Source: Echinicola arenosa (GTDB lineage Bacteria > Bacteroidota > Bacteroidia > Cytophagales > Cyclobacteriaceae). From it: a stretch of DNA of 64,000 bases. Shown here piece after piece: positions 37,758 through 46,561 of this stretch; within the stretch, counting starts at the first letter, position 1, and each line of letters opens with the position of its first letter. The DNA is taken from assembly GCF_014841125.1 (NCBI RefSeq), contig NZ_JACYTQ010000002.1, positions 930,001-994,000 of the forward strand. Reading direction: 5' to 3'. The notes beneath the pieces are model-generated. The model made no database searches and was not told where the DNA came from. It saw only the letters and a program-made list of their open reading frames with translations. The translations under genes and the position numbers were made by a program.

Positions 37758-38849
37758 ATGAAAGACAAAACCATCAAAACCATCAAATTCTTTGGACTCA
37801 GCTTTTTGGAGCCATTGCTAAGGGCGCTGAGCGGTGAAGAAACTCAGAAAAACCTTGCCTCATTTATTAAGAAAACTCTCTTCCCAATCGCTTCTATCTT
37901 CCTGTTTATCTTGGTTTGGCATCTGGGTGCAACAGCACTGTTTAACAAGGAAGCAGAAGCAAGAATAGAAAAAGCAAAAACCGAACAAGGCGAGGAAGCT
38001 GCAAAGGCCATGGCTGACTGTATTGCCTCGGGCGATGTAAGTTGTCAGCCCAACACACTTCCTTCTCCACAACAGGTATATCAGGCTTACATTGCCTTGT
38101 GGAAAGACCATTTACAGATTTCTGAAAAGAAAAGCGACTTCAAGGAAAAAGTAGCGGATACCAATGCGCAGCGGGAGGAACAGGGCCTGTCTCCCATCAC
38201 CTACACAGGGCGTCCTTCCTTTTTGGATCAGATAGGAACAAGCCTGAAAACGGTGGCCGCAGGATTTCTACTTGCATTGTTTATCGCCGTTCCCATTGGG
38301 ATCATCATTGGTCTGAGCGATGTGCTCCGAAACTCCTTCAACTGGCTGATCCAAATCCTAAAGCCTGTATCTCCTGTCGTTTGGTTGCTGTTGGTTTTTA
38401 TGATCGTCAAAACGGTAATTACCGACCCTAATATGGACAAGTCCTTTATTATCTCCTTTATCAGCGTGGGATTGTGTGCCATGTGGGCTACCCTTGTCAA
38501 TACCAGCCTGGGAGTGGCCACAGTAGACAAAGATTATATCAATGTCTCCAAAGTGTTAAAGCTTAGCATTGGTAAGCAAATCTTTAAAATCATCCTCCCC
38601 GCTTCCTTCCCATTGATCTTTACAGGCCTTAGGATTACAGTTTCGGTAGCATGGATGGTTTTGATAGCCATTGAGTTGCTTGCCCAAAGCCCGGGTCTAG
38701 GCTCTTTTGTCTGGGAAGAATTCCAAAACGGTGCTAGTGATTCCAACGCCAAAATCATTGTGGCCATGTTTGTGATAGGCATTATCGGTTTTCTCCTGGA
38801 CAGGATCATGCTGACCGTACAAAATTTTATGACATTCAGTAAAGCGTAA
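37758..38849 (+). CDS. nitrate-type ABC transporter permease (NrtB-like)
   Basis: A 363-residue inner-membrane permease. The first helix is about residues 43-60. An insert of about 90 residues follows before the transporter core. It is charged, has two Cys ([13 protein letters not shown]) and is probably periplasmic. The core begins at [20 protein letters not shown] and contains the EAA-like loop [18 protein letters not shown] that docks to the ATPases. Cyanobacterial NrtB proteins are about 275 residues, so the insert is the main difference. It overlaps none but lies 4 bases from the first ATPase gene. Confidence 0.9.
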   Translation: MKDKTIKTIKFFGLSFLEPLLRALSGEETQKNLASFIKKTLFPIASIFLFILVWHLGATALFNKEAEARIEKAKTEQGEEAAKAMADCIASGDVSCQPNTLPSPQQVYQAYIALWKDHLQISEKKSDFKEKVADTNAQREEQGLSPITYTGRPSFLDQIGTSLKTVAAGFLLALFIAVPIGIIIGLSDVLRNSFNWLIQILKPVSPVVWLLLVFMIVKTVITDPNMDKSFIISFISVGLCAMWATLVNTSLGVATVDKDYINVSKVLKLSIGKQIFKIILPASFPLIFTGLRITVSVAWMVLIAIELLAQSPGLGSFVWEEFQNGASDSNAKIIVAMFVIGIIGFLLDRIMLTVQNFMTFSKA

Positions 38850-38853
38850 GACC

Positions 38854-39738
38854 ATGCCCATCTTAGAACTTAAAAACGTCAACAAATCCTATGGTACCGG
38901 CACTTCAAAAGTGGATGTACTTCGCAATATCAACCTCAGCGTAGAAGAAGGGGAGTTTGTGGCCATTGTAGGTTTCTCTGGAAGTGGCAAAACCACACTG
39001 ATCAACATGATCAACGGGCTGCAATTTCCAGATAAGGGACAGGTTCTCCTGCATGGAAATCCTGTGAATGGACCCGGTCCTGACAGAGGCGTGATCTTCC
39101 AAAATTATTCCCTCTTGCCCTGGCTGAGTGTATTCAAAAACATCAAGCTATCTGTGGATGAAGCTTTTCCAAACTTGTCCAAACAAGAAAAAGAAAAACA
39201 TATCAACAAATATATCAAAATGGTTAATCTTAGTCATGCCACTCATAAATATCCAAAAGAATTATCAGGCGGAATGAGACAGCGGGTATCTGTAGCCAGA
39301 GCATTGGCCATGAACCCTGAAATATTGTTGATGGATGAACCTTTAAGTGCCCTGGATGCCCTGACAAGAGGTACCTTGCAAGAGGAGATCATTAAAATTT
39401 GGAGCAAAGATAAAAAGACTGCTATCCTGATTACCAATGATGTGGATGAGGGAATACTCATGGCGGATCGGATTATCCCACTGACCCCAGGCCCCAAGGC
39501 TACGCTTGGTCCAGAATTCAAAATTGATTTTAAAAGACCGAGGGATATTACTGAGATCAATAAAGATCCTCACTACAAAAGGTTGAGAAATGATATTCTG
39601 GAATATTTGATAGAAGTAGGGGCTACCAGAAAACAAACCAGTGATCAAAAATACCTCCTCCCCGACCTGAAACCGGTCATGCCTGGAAGGGTCTTCTTCG
39701 GAAGAAAGAAGAAAAACGAAAAAGTAAAATACTTCTAA
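38854..39738 (+). CDS. ABC transporter ATP-binding protein (NrtC/NrtD type, altered H-loop)
   Basis: One of two ATPases of the importer, 294 residues. Walker A is [10 protein letters not shown], the Q-loop is in [13 protein letters not shown], the signature [15 protein letters not shown] and Walker [16 protein letters not shown]. The H-loop His is replaced by Asn ([10 protein letters not shown]), while its partner keeps His, so the two ATP sites should not be equivalent. It lacks the NrtA-like C-terminal domain of cyanobacterial NrtC. The last 60 residues are a basic tail. Confidence 0.92.
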   Translation: MPILELKNVNKSYGTGTSKVDVLRNINLSVEEGEFVAIVGFSGSGKTTLINMINGLQFPDKGQVLLHGNPVNGPGPDRGVIFQNYSLLPWLSVFKNIKLSVDEAFPNLSKQEKEKHINKYIKMVNLSHATHKYPKELSGGMRQRVSVARALAMNPEILLMDEPLSALDALTRGTLQEEIIKIWSKDKKTAILITNDVDEGILMADRIIPLTPGPKATLGPEFKIDFKRPRDITEINKDPHYKRLRNDILEYLIEVGATRKQTSDQKYLLPDLKPVMPGRVFFGRKKKNEKVKYF

Positions 39739-39755
39739 TACAAAGCACAACCATC

Positions 39756-40574
39756 ATGAATGCAATAGTCAGCAAAGAAAACTTACACATCCCTCACCTA
39801 GACAAGCAACCAGAAATGTTGGTTTGTGAAGAACTGCGTAAAGTATACCCTACACCAAAGGGTGATTATGTGGTTTTAGACGACCTTCACTTATCCATTA
39901 AAAAAGGGGAGTTCGTGTCTATTATTGGACATTCTGGCTGTGGAAAGTCCACTTTGCTCACCATGATCGCTGGCCTCAATAATCTCAGTGGTGGCAAAAT
40001 CCAGGTAGATCAAGAACCTATCTCGGGAGCAGGACCAGACCGGGCAGTAGTCTTCCAATCTCCAAGTTTACTACCATGGCTAACCGCCCTGCAGAATGTA
40101 ATGATAGGTGTAAAGCAGGTTTTTCCTCATGCTAGCAAAGCAGAAAAACTGGACATTTGCAAATACTACCTGGACAAAGTTGGCTTGGGAAATGATTTTG
40201 ATAAAAAAGCCACTTCATTGTCACAAGGTATGCAGCAACGGGTAGGCATTGCCAGAGCCTTTGCACTGAAACCTAAAATCCTTCTATTGGATGAACCTTT
40301 TGGGATGCTGGATTCATTGACCAGAGGAGAGTTGCAAGATGTCCTTTTGGAAATATGGCAAAAGGAAAAAATCACAGCCGTAGCCATCACCCATGACGTA
40401 GATGAATCTATTTTCCTGGCAGATCGTGTCATCATGATGACCAGTGGCCCTTATGCCAAAATTGGCGATGAACTGGTAATTCCTTTTGAAAGACCTCGTA
40501 TTAGAAAAGAAGTCCTGGAGCACCCAGCATACTATGATTATCGAGGATACCTGATGGACTTCCTCAACCATTAA
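39756..40574 (+). CDS. ABC transporter ATP-binding protein (NrtD type)
   Basis: The second ATPase of the importer, 272 residues. Walker A is GHSGCGKSTLL, the Q-loop VVFQSPSLLPWL, the signature LSQGMQQRVGIARAF, Walker B KILLLDEPFGMLDSL and an intact H-loop VAITHDVDES. The signature deviates from LSGG at the third residue (Q). It starts 17 bases after the first ATPase and ends the operon; a hairpin follows. Confidence 0.92.
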   Translation: MNAIVSKENLHIPHLDKQPEMLVCEELRKVYPTPKGDYVVLDDLHLSIKKGEFVSIIGHSGCGKSTLLTMIAGLNNLSGGKIQVDQEPISGAGPDRAVVFQSPSLLPWLTALQNVMIGVKQVFPHASKAEKLDICKYYLDKVGLGNDFDKKATSLSQGMQQRVGIARAFALKPKILLLDEPFGMLDSLTRGELQDVLLEIWQKEKITAVAITHDVDESIFLADRVIMMTSGPYAKIGDELVIPFERPRIRKEVLEHPAYYDYRGYLMDFLNH

Positions 40575-40608
40575 AGCCATACCTATTCAGGTCACTACTA
40601 AATCCAAG

Positions 40609-40640
40609 AAGGAAAATCATATTGGTTTTCCTTTCATTTT
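40609..40640 (+). terminator. probable terminator of the nitrate-type transport operon
   Basis: AAGGAAAA and TTTTCCTT form a perfect 8-base stem with a 9-base loop, followed by a T-rich run. Confidence 0.65.
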
Positions 40641-40692
40641 ATTAAATTCCTAACTTGCCATCTTTATAACCTATGCCCGTAAAATATTAAGC

Positions 40693-41310
40693 ATGGAAAA
40701 CTGGTTGCAAGAAACGATATTGGAAGGGGAAAAAGTCAAATTGATTCCTTTACAAAAATCCCATAGAAACGAACTTTTGGAGGTCACTTCGGACGGTAAA
40801 CTTTGGGAACTTTGGTTTACGTCAGTGCCATCTGCTGAGACCATTGATCAGTATATCTCTAAAGCGATGGAGGAAAAAACAGCTCAATCTTCACTACCCT
40901 TTGTGATCATGGACAAAAGCAGCCAGAAGATCGTGGGATGCACCAGATTCTGCAATGCTGCCTTAATACATAGAAGATTGGAAATTGGCTATACCTGGTA
41001 TGCCAAAAGCGCACAAAGAACCGGTATAAATACTGAGTGCAAATACCTCATGCTCCAATATGCTTTTGAACATTTAAACTGTATTGCTGTCCAATTCAAA
41101 ACAGATTGGTTCAACCTTCCTTCCAGAAATGCCATTAGTCGCCTGGGCGCCAAACAAGATGGTGTGCTCAGAAATGACCGCTTAAATGCTGATGGAACCT
41201 ACCGGGATACCGTGGTATTCTCCATCATCAAACAAGAATGGCATGGGGTAAAAAAGAACTTAAAATACAAAATGGAACATTACCGCAACCTTGGATCAAC
41301 GACAGCATAG
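40693..41310 (+). CDS. RimJ/RimL-type GNAT acetyltransferase
   Basis: A 205-residue GNAT enzyme. It begins with GEKVKLIPLQKSHRNELLEV, typical of the RimJ/RimL group. Later segments are FVIMDKSSQKIVGCTRFCNA, RRLEIGYTWYAKSAQRTGIN, and FKTDWFNLPSRNAISRLGAK, which includes the conserved N-x-x-S-x-x-A/I-x-x-x-G-x-x motif. The last 20 residues are extra. Substrate unknown. It is not part of the transport operon because a hairpin lies between. Confidence 0.9.
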   Translation: MENWLQETILEGEKVKLIPLQKSHRNELLEVTSDGKLWELWFTSVPSAETIDQYISKAMEEKTAQSSLPFVIMDKSSQKIVGCTRFCNAALIHRRLEIGYTWYAKSAQRTGINTECKYLMLQYAFEHLNCIAVQFKTDWFNLPSRNAISRLGAKQDGVLRNDRLNADGTYRDTVVFSIIKQEWHGVKKNLKYKMEHYRNLGSTTA

Positions 41311-41377
41311 CGTCTATTTCAACCAGACATTCTTTTCACCCACTAGTTTGTACTAGCTTATCGATCAACCTAAATTC

Positions 41378-41962
41378 ATGAAATCTAATCTCTTTCTCAT
41401 TTTCTCACTATTTGCTTTGGCCATGAACTATTCCAATGCACAAAGTCCAATCAAAACAGAAAATCTGCCTTTTGGCGACATTACCGAATATCCTGATACC
41501 TATGCTCCAGGCAGCGTGGCTGCAAGAATGGTCGAAAGCCTTGGCTTTAGGTATCGATATGCCTCTCAAGATTTAAAAACAACAGATTTTAGTTTCAAAG
41601 CGGAAGAAGAGGCCAGAACCATTGGAGAAACTATCGAGCACATTTATGGCTTGAGCATGGTCATCAGAAATGCAGTGATTGAAGAGCCTTACGAAAAAAT
41701 CGCTTCAACCGATCCCATGGTCATCAGAGCGGAAACACTTCATGTACTTAAAGCCACTTATGATCATTTGATTGGAATGGATGAAGGTGAATTAAGTAAA
41801 ATTACCATTAGGGAATCCTATCCATTTTGGGTGGTAATCAATGGACCTTTGGCTGATGCCCTGTGGCATAGTGGGCAGATCGCCACATTACGTCGCGCCA
41901 ACGGCAACCCCATGCCCAAAGGCGTCAATGTTTTCTTAGGAAAATTTGAGGAAGTCAAATAA
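41378..41962 (+). CDS. exported DinB-like protein
   Basis: A 194-residue protein with a signal peptide (cleavage near SNAQ) and a DinB/YfiT-like four-helix bundle: EARTIGETIEHIYGLSMVIR, then later ADALWHSGQIATLRRANG, which corresponds to the HxxxHxGQ helix of DinB proteins. The first His of that motif is Asp here. Cytoplasmic DinB proteins are often metal-dependent thiol transferases; an exported form suggests a different substrate. The assignment is moderately sure. Confidence 0.75.
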   Translation: MKSNLFLIFSLFALAMNYSNAQSPIKTENLPFGDITEYPDTYAPGSVAARMVESLGFRYRYASQDLKTTDFSFKAEEEARTIGETIEHIYGLSMVIRNAVIEEPYEKIASTDPMVIRAETLHVLKATYDHLIGMDEGELSKITIRESYPFWVVINGPLADALWHSGQIATLRRANGNPMPKGVNVFLGKFEEVK

Positions 41963-41971
41963 GGTTATTAA

Positions 41972-42011
41972 TCATTAAGGGATTATTTGGCTTGATATAA
42001 TCCCTTAATGA
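41972..42011. terminator. bidirectional terminator with 15-base perfect stem
   Basis: TCATTAAGGGATTAT and ATAATCCCTTAATGA pair over 15 bases around a 10-base loop. It lies between the convergent DinB-like (+) and pentapeptide-repeat (-) genes. Confidence 0.85.
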
Positions 42012-42029
42012 CTTTTACTACCTTGTCCT

Positions 42030-42602
42030 TCAAGTAATTGAAATATCATATTTATCCAGCAAACCCTGAATATTGGCTCGGCTGAACTTTGCTTTTTTCA
42101 TGATATTGCTTGCCGGGTCGATGGAAAAATTTTCTGCAGTTCTAAAGTCCACCTTGGAAAGATTGGCCCGGTCAAAAACAGCCTGTCTTAAATCACAATT
42201 GGTAAAAGAAGAACCTGTCAAATCAGTTTCTACAAATTCTACCTCTTCGAGTTTACAATTCTTAAAAATTGTCTTCTTCAATTTCAACGCATAAAATGAC
42301 GAGAAATCCAACTGGCATGCATCAAAGGAAAAAGTGAGTAAAAACTGATTACACTTATCAAAACGTAACCCCAATAACTTACAGTTTATAAAGCGGGCAT
42401 CCTGAAAAGCAGTGTTTTGCAATCGGGCATTGCTGAAATCACAATGGTCAAATTCACATTCCATAAAACTGATATCCCTTAGGTCCAATCCAGAAAAATT
42501 GCACTTACTAAAAGTACAGGATTCATATTCTCCATATTTTAACTTCTCCTGGCTAAAATCCAATCCAGAAAATTCCTCACTATCGATATAAGCTTTATTC
42601 AT
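42030..42602 (-). CDS. pentapeptide-repeat protein (Qnr/McbG-like)
   Basis: A 190-residue protein made of five-residue A(D/N)LxX-type repeats, for example FSKCNFSGLDLRDISFMECE and FTNCDLRQAVFDRANLSKVD. These fold as a right-handed quadrilateral beta-helix. A short C-terminal tail (DPASNIMKKAKFS and GLLDKYDISI) resembles the dimerisation end of Qnr and McbG proteins, which protect DNA gyrase. Gyrase protection is therefore possible but not shown; many relatives have no known role. It is a single gene ending at a strong terminator. Confidence 0.85.
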   Translation of the reverse strand: MNKAYIDSEEFSGLDFSQEKLKYGEYESCTFSKCNFSGLDLRDISFMECEFDHCDFSNARLQNTAFQDARFINCKLLGLRFDKCNQFLLTFSFDACQLDFSSFYALKLKKTIFKNCKLEEVEFVETDLTGSSFTNCDLRQAVFDRANLSKVDFRTAENFSIDPASNIMKKAKFSRANIQGLLDKYDISIT

Positions 42603-42638
42603 ACTTTAAAATTATAATAGTAGATCCATTTTCAGAAA

Positions 42639-43352
42639 TCAAATGACTTTCTCCCCGATCATTCCAATCATAAAACCCAAGCAGGCCCCAATAGCACCCC
42701 ATTGATGGTTTTTCATTTTTCCTTCCGGAGCTATGTCCTGAAAAATTAAAAATAGAATCCCTCCACTGGCAAAAACCATCAAATGCGCTGTGATGTCTGG
42801 ATGATTCCTCAGAAAGAAATGACCTATCAATGCCCCAAATATTCCGGCAAAACTTAAAAAAAACAGCATGATTAAGGTCTTCTTTACGGTAAAGCCACTT
42901 AAGACCAAATCCCTAAATGAGTTAAATGCTTCTGGCAAATTTTGTAAACCAATAAAGATAGCCAGCAAAGTTCCTGTTGCCGCATCGCTGGCAAATAGCG
43001 CACCTAAGGCAATGGACTCCGGCACAAAATCCATCAGCATGGCTAGAAGCTGAGCCATTTTTCCTTTACTTTTAGATAACTGTCTATCAATAAAAAAGAA
43101 CATCACTGATCCTAAGGAAAAAGAAACTAGCATTGGCCAAAGTGAGAGTTCCTCCAAGCCTTTGGGCACTAAAACCAAAGCCACCGCAGATAAAATGATA
43201 CCCCCGCCAAAAGCAACGGCAGTATGGGTAATCTCATACTTTACTTGCCGCTTCTTGATATGATGATTAAAGGCATTTCCCAATAAGCCACCTATAAAAA
43301 CAGTGATACCTGAAAACCCTGCATATAAAATGATTTTGGTGATGATGTCCAT
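42639..43352 (-). CDS. ZIP-like metal transporter with altered metal motifs
   Basis: A 237-residue integral membrane protein with about eight helices and the ZIP organisation. Where ZIP proteins have HNxPEG and HxxPE in helices 4 and 5, this protein has MDFVPESIALG and LQNLPEAFN, so the histidines are replaced by Asp and Gln. Substrate could be altered or transport lost. A short loop KKRQVKYEITHTAV precedes helix 2. It is 36 bases from the pentapeptide gene on the same strand. Confidence 0.75.
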   Translation of the reverse strand: MDIITKIILYAGFSGITVFIGGLLGNAFNHHIKKRQVKYEITHTAVAFGGGIILSAVALVLVPKGLEELSLWPMLVSFSLGSVMFFFIDRQLSKSKGKMAQLLAMLMDFVPESIALGALFASDAATGTLLAIFIGLQNLPEAFNSFRDLVLSGFTVKKTLIMLFFLSFAGIFGALIGHFFLRNHPDITAHLMVFASGGILFLIFQDIAPEGKMKNHQWGAIGACLGFMIGMIGEKVI

Positions 43353-43413
43353 TTGGCTGCTAATTTGGTCTGAAATTCTTAATGAAAATTAGCATTTTAG
43401 GCTGGTAAATGAA

Positions 43414-43436
43414 AACCCCAATGGTTCGTTGGGGCC
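43414..43436 (-). terminator. rho-independent terminator
   Basis: On the minus strand CCCCAA / TTGGGG pair around a 7-base loop and are followed by TTTTC. It ends transcription of the small membrane-protein gene at 43466-43729. Confidence 0.7.
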
Positions 43437-43465
43437 TCTTCGATTTATGAGGCAAAAACAATGGG

Positions 43466-43729
43466 TCAGCTGAGGAGCTTTATAAGTAAAACAAAAGAGA
43501 TGATCAGTAAAGCTATTATTTTTAACATTAGAAACCCTTTCCATTCAAACAAACTTCTCACCTTACTTTTATTGAGTACTTCCTCTCTGGATAATTGGGG
43601 CGCATTGGGGTCGTGATCGATTTCTACATAATCGTTTCCATGTACTTCCTTATATCTTGTCAATGCTTCTTTAGGTTTGCGTTTATAGTCTTCTTTGCGC
43701 ATCCCGAACCCCATATAGCCCATATCCAC
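43466..43729 (-). CDS. small tail-anchored hypothetical protein
   Basis: An 87-residue protein with a basic, soluble N-terminal part (MGFGMRKEDYKRKPKEAL and DPNAPQLSREEV) and one C-terminal transmembrane helix (about 66-86), followed by no further domain. Similar short proteins with the GMRKEDY start occur in other Bacteroidota as hypothetical proteins. It has its own terminator. No function can be proposed. Confidence 0.75.
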   Translation of the reverse strand: MDMGYMGFGMRKEDYKRKPKEALTRYKEVHGNDYVEIDHDPNAPQLSREEVLNKSKVRSLFEWKGFLMLKIIALLIISFVLLIKLLS

Positions 43730-43840
43730 CCTTGTTTAGTGTTAAAAAATATTTAAACTAAGATATAAAAAATTAGCAAAATTGAAAGGTGTATCACTGT
43801 TCCATTAGCCTTTGTTTCACCTGTAAGTGAACTGTTTTAG

Positions 43841-44251
43841 CTAATGTTCTTTTCCTTTATATTTCCACATGGGCACCGTCATACCAGCTTTCTCAAACCC
43901 CATCTTTTCATAAAAACCTACTGATTCACCATCAGCTGTCAGCATCTGCATATGGAAATTCCTGTACTTTTCTTCCATTCTTTCCATTATGAGCTTGCCT
44001 ATACCTTTTCCCTGGTAAGCCGGTAAAACTAACAAGTGGGGAAAATAAACCATCAAATGTCCATCTGAAATGGCATTGGCCAATCCCACTAACTTTGCCC
44101 CATCCCAAGCAGAAACCAAGGAATGGGAATTCATCAGCGCCTTATACAATGCTGTGGGCTTTTCTGCAGAACTCCAATGGTTTGCCTCATAAAGCTCCAA
44201 GATTTGCTCTACCGAAATATCATGGGTTTCTACTATTAGAATTCCATTCAT
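43841..44251 (-). CDS. GNAT-family acetyltransferase
   Basis: A 136-residue GNAT enzyme. The acetyl-CoA loop is LPAYQGKGIGKLIMERM and the C-terminal strand SVGFYEKMGFEKAGMTVPMW. Its start overlaps the stop of the preceding GNAT gene by 4 bases, so the two are translationally coupled. The substrate is unknown. Confidence 0.9.
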   Translation of the reverse strand: MNGILIVETHDISVEQILELYEANHWSSAEKPTALYKALMNSHSLVSAWDGAKLVGLANAISDGHLMVYFPHLLVLPAYQGKGIGKLIMERMEEKYRNFHMQMLTADGESVGFYEKMGFEKAGMTVPMWKYKGKEH

Positions 44252-44679
44252 ATGTTAAGACTATTGTCTTCCACCTTCTTTTCCATGATTACATAATCAA
44301 TCCCTCCTTTGACAAAAGTCTTATCAGTTTTTCTTAAACCGAATTTTTCATAAAAACCAGTTTTCTCTTCACGTGCATTACACCAAATAGAAGTCACTCC
44401 CCTATCTATCAAATCCTCTATTACAAATTGTAATAACTGGCTACCATAACCCATTCCTTGTTGAGTAGCATCTGTGGCAAACTTTCTAAACTGGGCTTTT
44501 CCTGAATTAATAAAGACCGAAATGATCGATACCAAGCTTCCCTCCACTTCCAAACCAAAATGCAACCCATTCTGGTCTTCTTCCAACTTTACATAATCAA
44601 CCGGTTTATCTGGCCACATCACCCGATTTCTCAGATCCCAAGTTTCCTCAGGAGTAATGTGTAAAATCTCTATTTTCAT
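44248..44679 (-). CDS. GNAT-family acetyltransferase
   Basis: A 143-residue GNAT enzyme. It starts MKIEILHITPEETWDLRNRV, has the acetyl-CoA loop ATDATQQGMGYGSQLLQFV and the strand WCNAREEKTGFYEKFGLRKT. It is the first gene of an overlapping pair with a second GNAT enzyme; the two are not close copies of each other. Substrate unknown. Confidence 0.9.
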   Translation of the reverse strand: MKIEILHITPEETWDLRNRVMWPDKPVDYVKLEEDQNGLHFGLEVEGSLVSIISVFINSGKAQFRKFATDATQQGMGYGSQLLQFVIEDLIDRGVTSIWCNAREEKTGFYEKFGLRKTDKTFVKGGIDYVIMEKKVEDNSLNI

Positions 44680-44790
44680 GATTGAATCTCTTCTTTTTCT
44701 CTAAGCTTACGGCCAAATCAGCAATACGTTGGTGCCCATTAACTTTAATTTAGAAAAATAATTTAACCTTCATCGCCCAAATAAAGCACC

Positions 44791-46470
44791 TCACTTCCAA
44801 CCAATCCACCCTGGCCCTCTCACTGCCCTTCCTGGCAAAGCTCCAGTGTGTTCGCCATTTTCCAATACCTGCTCTCCATTGACAAAAACATGAACCATTC
44901 CCTCCGCATATTGGTGAGGTTCATCAAAGGTCGCTTTGTCTTGGATCTTTGTTTTATCAAAAATGGCCAAATCAGCAAAATAGCCCACTTTGATCAATCC
45001 CCTTTTTTTGATCTTTAAATGAGAAGCGGGTAATTGGGTCAATTTGTAGATAGCTTCCTCCCATGATATCAATTGCTCATCGCGGACATATTTTCCTAAA
45101 AGCCGAGCAAAATTGCCATAAGCCCTAGGATGGGTGCTGGAGGTCAAGAATACTCCCTCTGCCGCCATTGACTGTGCATCCGAACCAAAACTCATCCAAG
45201 GAAGTCTAATCTGCTTTCTTACATTCTCTTCTGACATTAGGAAATAAACTGTTCCTACACGGCTGCCATCTTGGATAACCAAATCCATGGCGGTTTCTTC
45301 GGGAGATTTCCCCCTAATCCCAGCAACTTCAGCTAATGTTTTTCCCGTAAAATGTTTGAGCGTATCATTTTTAAATCCTACCAAGATCATTTTATCTGCT
45401 GACCCAGCAGCCTGCATCAGGCTTTCCCACTCGATTTCCGGATTTTTCATTTCTTCCATTACTTTGGCACGAATTGCAGGATCTTGCAATCTGGCAGACC
45501 AAGCTTCGTACCCTCCTTCCTGAACCCAAGGAGGCATGGCGGCATCCAAACCTGTGGCCCCTGCGGTATAATTGTACATATCCGTGGAAATTTCAAGGCC
45601 CGCCTGATTCGCCGAATCTATCTTTCTAACGACTGCATCAAACTTATCCCAATTTGATGCGCCGCTTTGCTTGAGGTGATAAACTTCCGCTCGGATGCCC
45701 GCCTTATCGGCTATTTCTATCAACTCATCCAAACTTTCCAACAGCTTGTTTCCCTCGCTTCTCAAATGGGAAATATACATTCCATCATACTCTGCAGCCA
45801 CTTCACATAAAGCAATCAATTCTTCGGTACTGGAATAAAAAGCAGGCGCATAGATCAAAGATGATCCAATTCCCATGGCTCCTTCTTCCATAGCTTGCCG
45901 AACCATCATCTTCATACTGTCCAGTTCTTCTTTGGTAGGAGCCCTGTCTTCATAACCAACAGTATTTACCCTTAAGGTGGTGGCCCCGACAAAGGAGGCT
46001 ACATTCGTGGAAACTCCCTTTTTCTCCAAAAAGCTCAAATATTCTCCCAATGTGTTCCAGGGAATATCATACTGGATCTTCCCTTGGTCTTCCTTCATCT
46101 CCCTTTTGCTGGCAGAAGTCAGAGGACCCCATGAACTCCCTTCTCCAAAAACCTCCAAAGTCACCCCCTGCTTGATATCACTCATGGATCGACCATCCTG
46201 AATCAAAGACTCTACTGCCCAACTCAGCATATTGATAAAACCGGGACTAACTGAAAGCCCTGCTGCATCCACTTCCTGGATAGCGGTTTTCCCTTTTAAA
46301 TCACCAATAGCTGCAATGGTATCTGCAATAATACCTATATCTGCCACAAATGAAGAATTGCCGCTTCCATCAATAATCTCACCATTTCGGATAATGATAT
46401 CAAAATCCTTTGGAGAAGTGCAGGAGATAAGAAGGATAAAGCTATAAAGTGACAGGGTTCTTAATTTCAT
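44791..46470 (-). CDS. D-aminoacylase-like amidohydrolase lipoprotein
   Basis: A 559-residue exported amidohydrolase of the N-acyl-D-amino-acid deacylase group. Start placed at ATG 46470, which gives a lipoprotein signal ending LLISC. It continues DFDIIIRNGEIIDGSGN, the usual amidohydrolase beginning. Where most relatives have the metal HxH after PGFID, it has SPGFINMLSWAVESLIQDG, so both histidines are absent. Later ligands ISHLRSEG, EVYHLKQSG and SFGSDAQSM are kept. It may be a variant with a different metal centre or a different reaction. No operon partner. Confidence 0.82.
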   Translation of the reverse strand: MKLRTLSLYSFILLISCTSPKDFDIIIRNGEIIDGSGNSSFVADIGIIADTIAAIGDLKGKTAIQEVDAAGLSVSPGFINMLSWAVESLIQDGRSMSDIKQGVTLEVFGEGSSWGPLTSASKREMKEDQGKIQYDIPWNTLGEYLSFLEKKGVSTNVASFVGATTLRVNTVGYEDRAPTKEELDSMKMMVRQAMEEGAMGIGSSLIYAPAFYSSTEELIALCEVAAEYDGMYISHLRSEGNKLLESLDELIEIADKAGIRAEVYHLKQSGASNWDKFDAVVRKIDSANQAGLEISTDMYNYTAGATGLDAAMPPWVQEGGYEAWSARLQDPAIRAKVMEEMKNPEIEWESLMQAAGSADKMILVGFKNDTLKHFTGKTLAEVAGIRGKSPEETAMDLVIQDGSRVGTVYFLMSEENVRKQIRLPWMSFGSDAQSMAAEGVFLTSSTHPRAYGNFARLLGKYVRDEQLISWEEAIYKLTQLPASHLKIKKRGLIKVGYFADLAIFDKTKIQDKATFDEPHQYAEGMVHVFVNGEQVLENGEHTGALPGRAVRGPGWIGWK

Positions 46471-46561
46471 AAATCTAAATTTAGGCCAATAGTAATTAGT
46501 AATATAAGCAATTAAGTATAGACCTGAACTAGCCACTTCCACACAAGAAATCCTAGAATGA

